Source: Rubrobacter sp. | GTDB lineage: Bacteria > Actinomycetota > Rubrobacteria > Rubrobacterales > Rubrobacteraceae | Length of the DNA stretch: 9,448 nucleotides | Direction: 5' to 3' | Assembly (NCBI GenBank): GCA_013695335.1 | Contig: JACDAR010000164.1 | Coordinates: forward strand, 1-9,448 | Shown: positions 1 through 5,822 of the stretch, piece after piece | How positions within the stretch are numbered: the first letter of the stretch is position 1 | How the letters are laid out: every line of letters begins with the position of its first letter | Program-made: the position numbers and the translations under genes | Notes under the pieces: generated by a model | Seen by the model: the letters and a program-made list of their open reading frames with translations, nothing else | Databases searched by the model: none | What the model was told of the DNA's origin: nothing

Positions 1-493
1 CTTCGCGATACCCACCGACCTCGGCGGGGCTGGATGCAAGGTTGCGGTGCTTGAAACTGAGGCGGTCGGCGTAGCGCGAGTACATATCCAGAAGCTCGCC
101 CGCGAAGAGCGCCGCCTCGTCGCCGCCTGTGCCGGCCCGGATCTCCAGGATCACATCCTTGTCATCGTTCGGGTCGCGATCTATTAGCTCGGCCCGGATC
201 TTCTCCGCAAGCTCAGATGCCCGCTCCTCCGCAGCCCGCGCCTCGGCCGCGTAGAATTCCCGCTCCTCACCGGACTCGGCGGTGGGAAGCAGCTCCCGCG
301 CCTCGCGCTCCTCTTCCAACGAGTCGAGCAACTCCTGACAGAGATCCGCGCCGCGCTTCAGGCGGGCGTGCTCCTTCGCCACGTCGCGGTAACGGTTCTG
401 GTCAGAGTAGATATCCGGGTCTGAGAGTTCCCCTGTCAGCGCCTGGTAGCGCCCGAGGGTCTCACCCGCCAGCTTGATTATCTGTCCGTCCAA
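1..493 (-). CDS. prfA: Peptide chain release factor 1 (RF1), N-terminal part, cut by window edge
   Basis: RF1 reads UAA and UAG stop codons in the ribosomal A site and triggers peptide release. The visible 164 codons hold the charged, helical domain 1 (about residues 1-95) and the start of domain 2, with the RF1 signature IRAGTGGDEAALFAG near residues 115-130, then MYSRYAD and GGYRE. RF2 would have AGAGGTEA here, so RF1 is chosen. The anticodon-like PxT loop and the GGQ loop lie beyond the left edge and cannot be checked. The start is taken as TTG at 493-491: no ATG or GTG lies in frame between it and an in-frame upstream TAA, and GGTGA at 505-501 sits 7 bases before it as a ribosome binding site. 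CTG at 499-497 is a less likely alternative. The DUF1385 stop ends only 2 bases upstream, so the two genes are almost certainly co-transcribed and translationally coupled. Confidence 0.95.
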   Translation of the reverse strand, partial: MDGQIIKLAGETLGRYQALTGELSDPDIYSDQNRYRDVAKEHARLKRGADLCQELLDSLEEEREARELLPTAESGEEREFYAAEARAAEERASELAEKIRAELIDRDPNDDKDVILEIRAGTGGDEAALFAGELLDMYSRYADRLSFKHRNLASSPAEVGGYRE

Positions 494-495
494 AC

Positions 496-1410
496 TCAGA
501 TCACCAGTTTGTTAGTGGCCTCATCCGGCTTTAGGTGAGCCTCTTCTTCCATCGAAAGCACCTTCTTCAGCGAAGCCATAGCCACCTCGACCATTTCGTC
601 CGAAGGCTCCCGCGTCGTCAACTTCTGCATCTGCAAGCCAGGCCATATCAGGGCACGAACCACAGCGTTGTCCTGATTGCGGGCGCTCCACATGATGAAC
701 TCGAAGGCGATCCCGGCCACGAGCGGGATGACGATCACGCGGCTCAAAAGCATGTATAGCCAACCTTCGACGCCGAGCAGGGAGAACGCCAGGATGCTCA
801 GAACCAGCACGTAAAGAACGAAGCTCGTCCCGCAGCGCACGTGGCTCGTGTCCAGTTTGTGGGAGTTCTTGGGGATCAACTCCTCCCCCCGTTCGTACAC
901 TTTGATCGCCTTGTGCTCCGCGCCGTGGTAGCCGAAGAACCGCTTGATGTCCTTGCTGAGAAGCGTGATCCCCAGTAGATACACAACGAAGATCCCGATC
1001 CTCAAAACACCCTCGACCAGGTTGAAAAGAATCGGGTTCTCGATGCTGTTGCCAAATAACGCGCCAATCCCCTTCGTGCCGAGCACCGGGGCCGCGAGGA
1101 ACAGCAGAAACGCCAGCCCCAGCCCGAAGACGAGGGTGATGGCGATCTCTTTCTTCGAGAGGTCTTCCTCCTCACCGAGGGCGATGTTGGTAGAGAGGGC
1201 AAGCGCCTTCATGCCGAGCCAGAGCGTCTCGCCCAGGGAGAGGGCGCCGCGGACGATGGGCAGCCGGAAGAGACGGTTCTTGCGGGTGATCGAACGGAAC
1301 CGTTGCGCCCGCAAATCCATGCCGCCCGTCGGCGTCCTGACCGCCATCCCCCAGAAGTTGGGGGATCTCATGAGGACGCCCTCCATTATCGCCTGCCCAC
1401 CGACCCGCAT
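496..1410 (-). CDS. DUF1385 family membrane protein (YqhQ-like)
   Basis: The 304-residue product belongs to the DUF1385 family, often annotated as a predicted metal-dependent enzyme; its reaction is not known. It opens with the family hallmark VGGQAIMEGVLMR (residues 3-15). Strongly hydrophobic segments lie at about 88-110, 128-151 and 195-240, the last long enough for two passes, so it is an integral membrane protein. The conserved soluble loop between them holds YHGAEHKAI (161-169), followed by H190 and C193 in SHVRCGTSF; these His, Glu and Cys residues are the natural candidates for a metal site. ATG start with GGAG at 1421-1418 seven bases upstream. The gene starts 11 bases after rpmE and ends 2 bases before prfA, an arrangement seen in many Gram-positive lineages that hints at a role near translation or envelope biology without proving one. 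Confidence 0.9.
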   Translation of the reverse strand: MRVGGQAIMEGVLMRSPNFWGMAVRTPTGGMDLRAQRFRSITRKNRLFRLPIVRGALSLGETLWLGMKALALSTNIALGEEEDLSKKEIAITLVFGLGLAFLLFLAAPVLGTKGIGALFGNSIENPILFNLVEGVLRIGIFVVYLLGITLLSKDIKRFFGYHGAEHKAIKVYERGEELIPKNSHKLDTSHVRCGTSFVLYVLVLSILAFSLLGVEGWLYMLLSRVIVIPLVAGIAFEFIMWSARNQDNAVVRALIWPGLQMQKLTTREPSDEMVEVAMASLKKVLSMEEEAHLKPDEATNKLVI

Positions 1411-1421
1411 GCTCAGGCTCC

Positions 1422-1637
1422 TTACTTGTTGGCCTGGCGGGCCATACGGTTCCTGAACCGCTGCACGCGTCCGCCGGTATCCACGATGCGCTGCTTGCCC
1501 GTATAGAACGGGTGGCAGTTCGAGCAGATGTCCACGGTGATGGCATCCCCAGCCGTCGAGCGGGTCTCGAAATCCGTGCCACAGCCGGTGCAGTGCACGT
1601 GCGTCGTGGTGTACTGTGGATGAATATCCGTCTTCAT
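1422..1637 (-). CDS. rpmE: 50S ribosomal protein L31, zinc-binding form
   Basis: At 71 residues this is a normal-length L31 of the large ribosomal subunit, a protein that forms part of an inter-subunit bridge. It starts MKTDIHPQY as the family does. Two Cys pairs, C16-x2-C19 and C38-x2-C41, make it the zinc-binding (C+) form; many bacteria also carry a Cys-less paralogue used under zinc starvation, which is not in this window. The C-terminal part GGRVQRFRNRMARQ is basic and binds rRNA. A textbook ribosome binding site, GGAGGT, stands 4 bases before the ATG. The gene follows the hairpin downstream of rho and leads a tight run with the DUF1385 gene (11-base gap) and prfA, so it likely begins its own transcript or is reached by read-through from rho. 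Confidence 0.97.
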   Translation of the reverse strand: MKTDIHPQYTTTHVHCTGCGTDFETRSTAGDAITVDICSNCHPFYTGKQRIVDTGGRVQRFRNRMARQANK

Positions 1638-1749
1638 TGAAACCTCCGTCTTTCCTAATTCACCGTCCCCGTTAGTGTATTACTCCTGTCCAGGAAACGG
1701 CGGGACGGCCTGCGAATACACGCAAGGCCATCCCGGCTATCATGCTGCG
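1638..1749 (-). other. rho-rpmE intergenic spacer
   Basis: This 112-base spacer holds the rho-distal hairpin and the rpmE ribosome binding site (GGAGGT). Between them, on the minus strand, TGGACA (1692-1687) resembles a -35 box and TAATAC/TACACT resembles a -10 box, but their spacing to each other is far too short for one promoter and I cannot assign a convincing pair. An rpmE promoter here is plausible but not shown. Confidence 0.4.
1701..1735 (-). terminator. Hairpin after rho, candidate terminator or attenuator
   Basis: Fourteen bases beyond the rho stop, minus-strand RNA can form a stem with arms CGGGATGGCCTTGCG and CGCAGGCCGTCCCG around a 6-base loop: about 13 pairs including one G-U, with one bulged U. 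The pairing is better on the minus strand (a G-U pair) than on the plus strand (a C-A mismatch), which supports function in the rho transcript. The tract after it is CCGTTTCC, a poor U-run, so this may pause, partly terminate or protect the 3' end rather than act as a strong intrinsic terminator. Confidence 0.5.
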
Positions 1750-3246
1750 CTACCCTCGAACGCGCTGGAGCTCGCGCAGGAACTCGGCGTTGGTGCGGGT
1801 CTCCTTGAGCTTCTGGATGAGGAGCTCTATCTTCTGCCCGGTGTCCAGGGCGTTGAGGATACTGCGTACCTGCCAGACCCGCTGCGCTTCGGCACTGTCC
1901 ATCAAGAGCTCCTCCTTGCGCGTCGAGGAGTCTTCGATGTTGATGGCAGGGTAGGTCCGGCGGTTGGCGAGCTTCCGGTCGAGGCGGAGTTCCATGTTGC
2001 CCGTGCCCTTGAACTCCTCGAAGATCACCTCGTCCATCCTGCTGCCGGTCTCGACCAGCGCCGTCGCAAGGACGGTCAGCGATCCGCCGTTCTCGATATT
2101 CCTTGCAGCCCCGAAGAACTTCTTGGGCGGGTACAGGGCAGCCGAGTCAACGCCGCCGGAGAGGATACGTCCGCTGGCCGGGGCCGCAAGGTTGTATGCC
2201 CGTGAGAGGCGGGTTATGCCGTCGAGGAGAACTACCACGTCCTCGCCCTCTTCCACCAGCCGCTTCACGCGCTCCAGGACGAGCTCGGCTACGGCTATGT
2301 GGTTCTCGGCAGGCTGGTCGAAGGTGGAGGCGATCACCTCTGCCTCGGGGATGCTGCGCTGCCAGTCAGTGACCTCCTCGGGGCGCTCGTCCGCCAGGAG
2401 AACCATCAGCTTCACATCGGGGTAATTGGCGGCGATGGAGCGTGCGATCTGCTGCATGATCGTGGTCTTCCCGGCCTTCGGGGGGGAGACGATCATGCCG
2501 CGCTGCCCCTTGCCGATGGGGGCGACGAGGTCTATGACCCTGGGCGCGATGTCGTTTGGCATCCACTCAAGGCGCAGACGCTCGTTCGGATACAGCGGCG
2601 TCAGGTCGTCGAAGTTCTGGCGGCGACGGCCCTTCTGCGGCTCGATGCCGTTGACCTCCTCGATGCGCACCAGCGCCGGGTACTTCTCGCCGTCGCGGGC
2701 TGGACGGATCTGCCCGATTATGTAGTCCCCGCGTCGCAGGTTGAAACGCTTGATCTGGCTGGTCGAGACGTATACGTCGCCCTTGCTCTGGCTGTAGCCG
2801 CTGGTCCGCAAGAACCCGAATCCATCTGGCAACACATCCAGGATGCCGCTCTGCTCGTTGCCGTCCCGCTCCTGCCTGTCCGGGCGATCCTGACGACGGC
2901 GGGGCTCAGGCCGCTGCTCCTTGCGTCGCTCTGGCGGCGCTTCCTGCACCGGGGCAACGCTGTCCGTGTCGGAAGAGACGGCTGCCTCGTCGGCCTCGGG
3001 CTGCGGGGCAGTTGGGGCTTCGGCGGCGCCGTTCGTAGCAGGTGGGGCCGGAGCCTCGATAGTGGCGGTCGAGCCGCCGTTGCCCTGGGCGGTTTGCTGG
3101 CCCGCCGCCTGCTCCGTGGCTACTTTGTAGATCATCTCGGCCAGTTCCGGCTTGCGGTATTTGCGGTACTGCTGAATACCTAGCTGGGAGGCGATCTGGT
3201 GCAGGTCGCTCAGGCGTTTGCGTTCGAGGGTGGCTAACTCGGTCAT
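1750..3246 (-). CDS. rho: Transcription termination factor Rho
   Basis: Rho is a hexameric RNA helicase that loads on unstructured C-rich RNA and terminates transcription. In order, the 498 residues show the N-terminal helical domain (about 5-42, LERKRLSDLHQIASQLGI), a low-complexity insert (about 43-132, first Ala/Pro/Gln/Glu, then Arg/Asp/Glu-rich), the cold-shock-like primary RNA-binding domain (134-200, ILDVLPDGFGFLR and GDVYVS), and the RecA-type motor. The motor has the Walker A loop SPPKAGKTT (254-262), DERPEE with the probable catalytic Glu (E287), Walker B VVVLLD (337-342), the LSGGVD secondary RNA-binding loop (362-367) and GSRMDEVIFEEFKGTGNMEL (401-420), which contains the probable arginine finger. 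The insert explains the extra length over the roughly 420 residues of E. coli Rho and is typical of high-GC Gram-positives. ATG start, with AAAGGT eight bases upstream. It lies 63 bases after the GlpX-like gene. Confidence 0.98.
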   Translation of the reverse strand: MTELATLERKRLSDLHQIASQLGIQQYRKYRKPELAEMIYKVATEQAAGQQTAQGNGGSTATIEAPAPPATNGAAEAPTAPQPEADEAAVSSDTDSVAPVQEAPPERRKEQRPEPRRRQDRPDRQERDGNEQSGILDVLPDGFGFLRTSGYSQSKGDVYVSTSQIKRFNLRRGDYIIGQIRPARDGEKYPALVRIEEVNGIEPQKGRRRQNFDDLTPLYPNERLRLEWMPNDIAPRVIDLVAPIGKGQRGMIVSPPKAGKTTIMQQIARSIAANYPDVKLMVLLADERPEEVTDWQRSIPEAEVIASTFDQPAENHIAVAELVLERVKRLVEEGEDVVVLLDGITRLSRAYNLAAPASGRILSGGVDSAALYPPKKFFGAARNIENGGSLTVLATALVETGSRMDEVIFEEFKGTGNMELRLDRKLANRRTYPAINIEDSSTRKEELLMDSAEAQRVWQVRSILNALDTGQKIELLIQKLKETRTNAEFLRELQRVRG

Positions 3247-3309
3247 GCTTCTCTACCTTTCTCGTGTACCAATGTACGGGTATCGCTCATCTGGATATTT
3301 CTCAAGTTC
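3247..3309 (-). other. glpX-rho spacer, possible rho leader
   Basis: The 63 bases hold the rho ribosome binding site (AAAGGT) and a small inverted repeat, GTAC-CAAT-GTAC (stem of 4). A TTGAGA hexamer (3305-3300) would serve as a -35 box, but the sequence 17 bases on (TACCCG) is a weak -10. No terminator is seen after the GlpX-like gene, so rho may be transcribed from upstream as well as from a weak local promoter. Confidence 0.25.
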
Positions 3310-4329
3310 TCAAAGCTGGAAGCCGTAGAGCCCTGCGCCGGGCTCGAGGGCATGGATGGTGTCTATGAATCTTACCATACGGGGCTCTGCCGCCATGACT
3401 ATGGTGTGCGTTCGGCCGCCGCCCCTGAAGTATCTCACCCCGTTCAAGGTTTCCCCAGGGGTGATGCCCGTCGCCGCGAACACCACGTCGTCAGCACGGA
3501 TGAGATCGTCGAGCGTCAGTTTCTTCTCCGGGTCAGCGAGCCCGTTCTCCCTGAGCTTCTCGACCTGCGAACGCTGGGTCGGCCACATCTTGGCCTGCAT
3601 CTCGCCGCCGAGGCACTTGATGGCCGCAGCCGCCAGTACCCCCTCCGGCGCGCCGCCAATGCCGATCACGGCGTGCAGATCCGCCCCGTTCCCAACGGCT
3701 ATCGCGGGCGTGAGGTCGCCTTCTGGACGGATCTGTATGCGGGCTCCCGTCTGCCGGATATCCTGGATCAAGTTCTCGTGCCGCTCGCGGTCGAGTACGG
3801 CGACGGTTATCTCCGATGGCCGCCGCCCCATCGAACCGGCTATGGCTTCTATGTTCTCAGCGACGGGGGCGTCTATATCAATCTTCCCCCTCGCCTGCGG
3901 CCCGACTATGAGCTTGCTCATGTACATATCCGGCGTCCTCAACATGCTCCCCGCTGGCGCGGCGGCGACCGCTGAGATAGATCCACCCTGCCCCTTCACT
4001 AGCAACTGCAGCCCTTCGACGGGCTCCACCGCGAGATCCGCCTCAGCCTCACCGACGCCCAATTTGTCACCAACGGCCAGGATATTCGGCTTGGCCTGCA
4101 GAAACCTCACCCTGCCACGTTCGTCAAGCCTTTCCTCCCGCAGTATCGCCACGCGCCCGCAGACGGAAATCTTGCCTAGCTCCTCCCTGAACGCCTCGGT
4201 GGCGAGGGTATACGCCCGCTCCGGGGTGCCTGACCCCTCCATTCGCGCGACGCGAAGGGCCACGCGCTCGGTCACGGTCGCGTACTCGATGGCGGCGGCG
4301 GCTATGGACCCCAACCGGGGTTCGGCCAC
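3310..4329 (-). CDS. Class II fructose-1,6-bisphosphatase (GlpX) homologue with altered active site
   Basis: The family removes the 1-phosphate of fructose-1,6-bisphosphate in gluconeogenesis. The 339-residue product has normal length and keeps the substrate-binding half: TPDMYMSKLIVGP (132-144), ILD-like VLDRERH (178-184), IGIGGAPEGV (222-231, with the usual metal-site Glu at 229), FAATGIT.G (284-292) and GVRYFRGGGRTHTIVM (297-312). The N-terminal half departs from it. By eye, the Asp-Lys of the GDK motif aligns with T35-P36, GEGE with R64-E65-E66-R67, and the DPxEGT motif reads EPVEGL (102-107), so the Asp becomes Glu and the catalytic Thr becomes Leu. I therefore call it a homologue, not a proven FBPase; it could be inactive, regulatory or act on another phosphate ester. 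The start is GTG at 4329-4327; the frame is closed upstream by a stop, and the best ribosome binding site is oddly far away. It follows the diphosphoglycerate synthetase gene, which fits a role in three-carbon phosphate metabolism. Confidence 0.85.
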   Translation of the reverse strand: MAEPRLGSIAAAAIEYATVTERVALRVARMEGSGTPERAYTLATEAFREELGKISVCGRVAILREERLDERGRVRFLQAKPNILAVGDKLGVGEAEADLAVEPVEGLQLLVKGQGGSISAVAAAPAGSMLRTPDMYMSKLIVGPQARGKIDIDAPVAENIEAIAGSMGRRPSEITVAVLDRERHENLIQDIRQTGARIQIRPEGDLTPAIAVGNGADLHAVIGIGGAPEGVLAAAAIKCLGGEMQAKMWPTQRSQVEKLRENGLADPEKKLTLDDLIRADDVVFAATGITPGETLNGVRYFRGGGRTHTIVMAAEPRMVRFIDTIHALEPGAGLYGFQL

Positions 4330-4330
4330 G

Positions 4331-4345
4331 CTAATGGAAGCTCAC
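4331..4345 (-). other. Possible 4-codon upstream ORF before the GlpX-like gene
   Basis: The strong Shine-Dalgarno core AGGAGG (4355-4350) stands 20 bases from the GTG of the GlpX-like gene, too far for it, but 4 bases before another GTG that opens GTG-AGC-TTC-CAT-TAG. Its stop lies a single base before the GTG of the main gene. This could be a leader peptide that delivers ribosomes to the weak start by re-initiation. It could also be chance, with the AGGAGG simply used at long range. Confidence 0.25.
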
Positions 4346-4349
4346 CCAA

Positions 4350-4355
4350 CCTCCT
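4350..4355 (-). promoter_or_regulatory. Strong Shine-Dalgarno core at unusual distance from its gene
   Basis: AGGAGG on the minus strand is the only strong ribosome binding site in the leader of the GlpX-like gene. It is 20 bases from the annotated GTG, where 5-9 is usual. No in-frame ATG, GTG or TTG lies nearer, because a TGA closes the frame at about 15 bases upstream of the start. Confidence 0.5.
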
Positions 4356-4423
4356 GTGTAAATCCTGATCCCACGTTCGGCACACGCGCGACGTGGTGGA
4401 TTCTCATCGGAAAAGTGCGAAGA

Positions 4424-4448
4424 GTCCCTGCGCTTGCAGGCGCGGGAC
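4424..4448 (-). terminator. Hairpin after the diphosphoglycerate synthetase gene
   Basis: Twenty bases beyond the synthetase stop, minus-strand RNA can pair GTCCCGCGC with GCGCAGGGAC (nine pairs, one bulged A, loop CTGCAA). Downstream comes TCTTCGCACTTTTCC, where the four-T run is nine bases from the stem, so it is a weak intrinsic terminator at best. It is a reasonable boundary between the phosphoesterase-synthetase unit and the GlpX-like gene. Confidence 0.45.
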
Positions 4449-4468
4449 CCGCGCTTCGGACTTTCTAA

Positions 4469-5818
4469 CTATACACCGGAAGAACTGGAACGACTACTAC
4501 CTGATCCATCGGCCCCAGCAACCGCCTCCCGGGCGAGCCCAAGCAGCGCACCGTCTATGCCGTCCCCGAGTGGATCATTATCACAGTAGATAACCGGCTT
4601 CCCTTCAGCCGCGCCCCGCCGCGTCACCACGTCCACCGCCGCCGCCTTTATCTCGGTGAGGTACGCCTCCGCCCCTGACATCGCATCCAGGTCCGCAGCC
4701 AGCCGCTTCCTGTCCGACAGGTTCCCGGAGGCCGCAACTACCTCGCATCCGTGACGATCCTGAAGGTGATCCGCCAGCTTGCCGAGAACGGCAGGCGGCG
4801 CCGTCGAGACGTAGGCGACGCGCATTCCCTCCACGCTCTGCACGGGACGCGGCCTGAAAACGGTTGGGATGACCCTGAGATCCGGATTCACCAGACGCAC
4901 CGCCTCCACGATCTCTCTCACCTTCGCCTCGTCCGCCATCGGCTCTTCGCTCATGGTGAGGAGGAGGAGGTCGGAGATCAAAAGCCGGTACGCCCCGAGG
5001 AAGCCAGCGATGTACTCAGGATCCTGGTGCGCTCCAGCGACGAGTATCCTGCCATCCACCGCGACCGGAGGCACGGCGGCCCCCGAACCATCGAACACCG
5101 TGATACCGGTCTCTAGCGTGTTGGCGATGGCCGCGCCTTCGAGCACGTTGGAGACGAACGGTTCCCCGGCGAGCCCCCCACCGCAGCGACGGCATCCGAC
5201 CGTTGTGACGCGGCTCAGGGCGGCGGTCTCGTAGTAATCACTGGCAGCGTGGGCGCCGCGTTCAAGTGCTTCGAGCAGGTAGGCGCTCCCGACTTCGAGT
5301 TTGTGGCCTTCTATGACCTCGGGGTGCGGCGGTCCCCCGCGGCCCATGGAGACGACGCCAGGATCGAAGCCCTCGCTTGCCAGCAACCGCGCCAGATAAC
5401 CCGAGATCGCGGTCTTCCCAACCCTTTTTCCTGTGCCGATCACGGCTAGCGATGGTTTGGTCGAGACCGGTCGAAGTTCAGGCGGCCTGAGATCGAAATC
5501 GCTCCCGGCGTAACGCGCCCCAGCCGCCAGCACTAGCGAAGCTATCCGCATCCGCTCCCGATAGCCTATGACCGGCTCGTCCGAAAGGTCGATCACCACG
5601 TCCACATCATGTTCATCGAGGGCGCGCTTGACAGCAGATATCGGATCATTGCCCATTATCAAAGGCAAGCCGTAGTCGGTGCCTTCCTTGAGCTTCTCAG
5701 TACCGCCCAGGAAGGCTGCGGCGACGCCTTCGGCCTGCATGGAATCCTCGATGCTCTGCATGGCGTCGAGGACCACGGGCGGATAGTGTTCGCCGTCTAT
5801 CAGGAAGAGGGCGCGCAC
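4469..5818 (-). CDS. Cyclic 2,3-diphosphoglycerate synthetase homologue
   Basis: The characterised family member, from hyperthermophilic methanogens, uses ATP to close 2,3-diphosphoglycerate into cyclic 2,3-diphosphoglycerate, an intracellular thermolyte and phosphate/carbon store. The 449-residue length matches that enzyme. The N-terminal domain (1-115) opens ALFLIDGEHYPPV (3-15). A P-loop GTGKRVGKT (128-136) begins the nucleotide-binding domain, followed by SMGRGGPPHPEVIEG (157-171), a Cys pair C209-x2-C212 leading into GGGLAGEPFVSNVLEGAA, and FDGSGAAVPPV (242-252). It has no signal peptide or membrane segment and should be cytoplasmic. The C-terminus is a Gly/Ser-rich tail (438-448) of no obvious function. 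The start is GTG, 4 bases after the phosphoesterase stop with little ribosome binding site of its own, so it is probably translated by coupling. I recognise the family by motif memory; substrate in this organism is inference. Confidence 0.78.
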   Translation of the reverse strand: MRALFLIDGEHYPPVVLDAMQSIEDSMQAEGVAAAFLGGTEKLKEGTDYGLPLIMGNDPISAVKRALDEHDVDVVIDLSDEPVIGYRERMRIASLVLAAGARYAGSDFDLRPPELRPVSTKPSLAVIGTGKRVGKTAISGYLARLLASEGFDPGVVSMGRGGPPHPEVIEGHKLEVGSAYLLEALERGAHAASDYYETAALSRVTTVGCRRCGGGLAGEPFVSNVLEGAAIANTLETGITVFDGSGAAVPPVAVDGRILVAGAHQDPEYIAGFLGAYRLLISDLLLLTMSEEPMADEAKVREIVEAVRLVNPDLRVIPTVFRPRPVQSVEGMRVAYVSTAPPAVLGKLADHLQDRHGCEVVAASGNLSDRKRLAADLDAMSGAEAYLTEIKAAAVDVVTRRGAAEGKPVIYCDNDPLGDGIDGALLGLAREAVAGADGSGSSRSSSSGV

Positions 5819-5822
5819 GCGG

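Larger units (their letters stand above)
4330..4468 (-). other. Synthetase-glpX intergenic region
   Basis: At 139 bases this is the longest non-coding gap in the window. It holds the hairpin near the synthetase end and the AGGAGG leader near the GlpX-like gene. I could not pick out a convincing -35/-10 pair between them (ACACAG and ATTTAC occur but lack a partner), so whether the GlpX-like gene has its own promoter is open. Confidence 0.4.

Noticed and set aside
217..477. 86-codon plus-strand frame antisense to prfA
   Set aside because: Pro/Arg/Ala-rich shadow of the prfA coiled-coil codons; the opposite strand has clear RF1 homology.
1664..1692. TGGACA as a -35 box for rpmE
   Set aside because: At 17 bases spacing the partner is GGGACG, not a -10; the TACACT motif nearby is too close to pair with it.
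2299..3183. 294-codon plus-strand open frame antisense to rho
   Set aside because: It mirrors rho codons and shows no conserved motif or ribosome binding site; a composition shadow.
3277..3305. TTGAGA and TACCCG as a rho promoter
   Set aside because: Spacing of 17 is right but the -10 matches only its first two bases, so I do not list it as a promoter.
3356..4468. 370-codon open frame on the plus strand antisense to the GlpX-like gene
   Set aside because: Ser/Arg/Pro-rich translation with no motifs, exactly opposite a gene with clear homology; long antisense frames are expected at this base composition.
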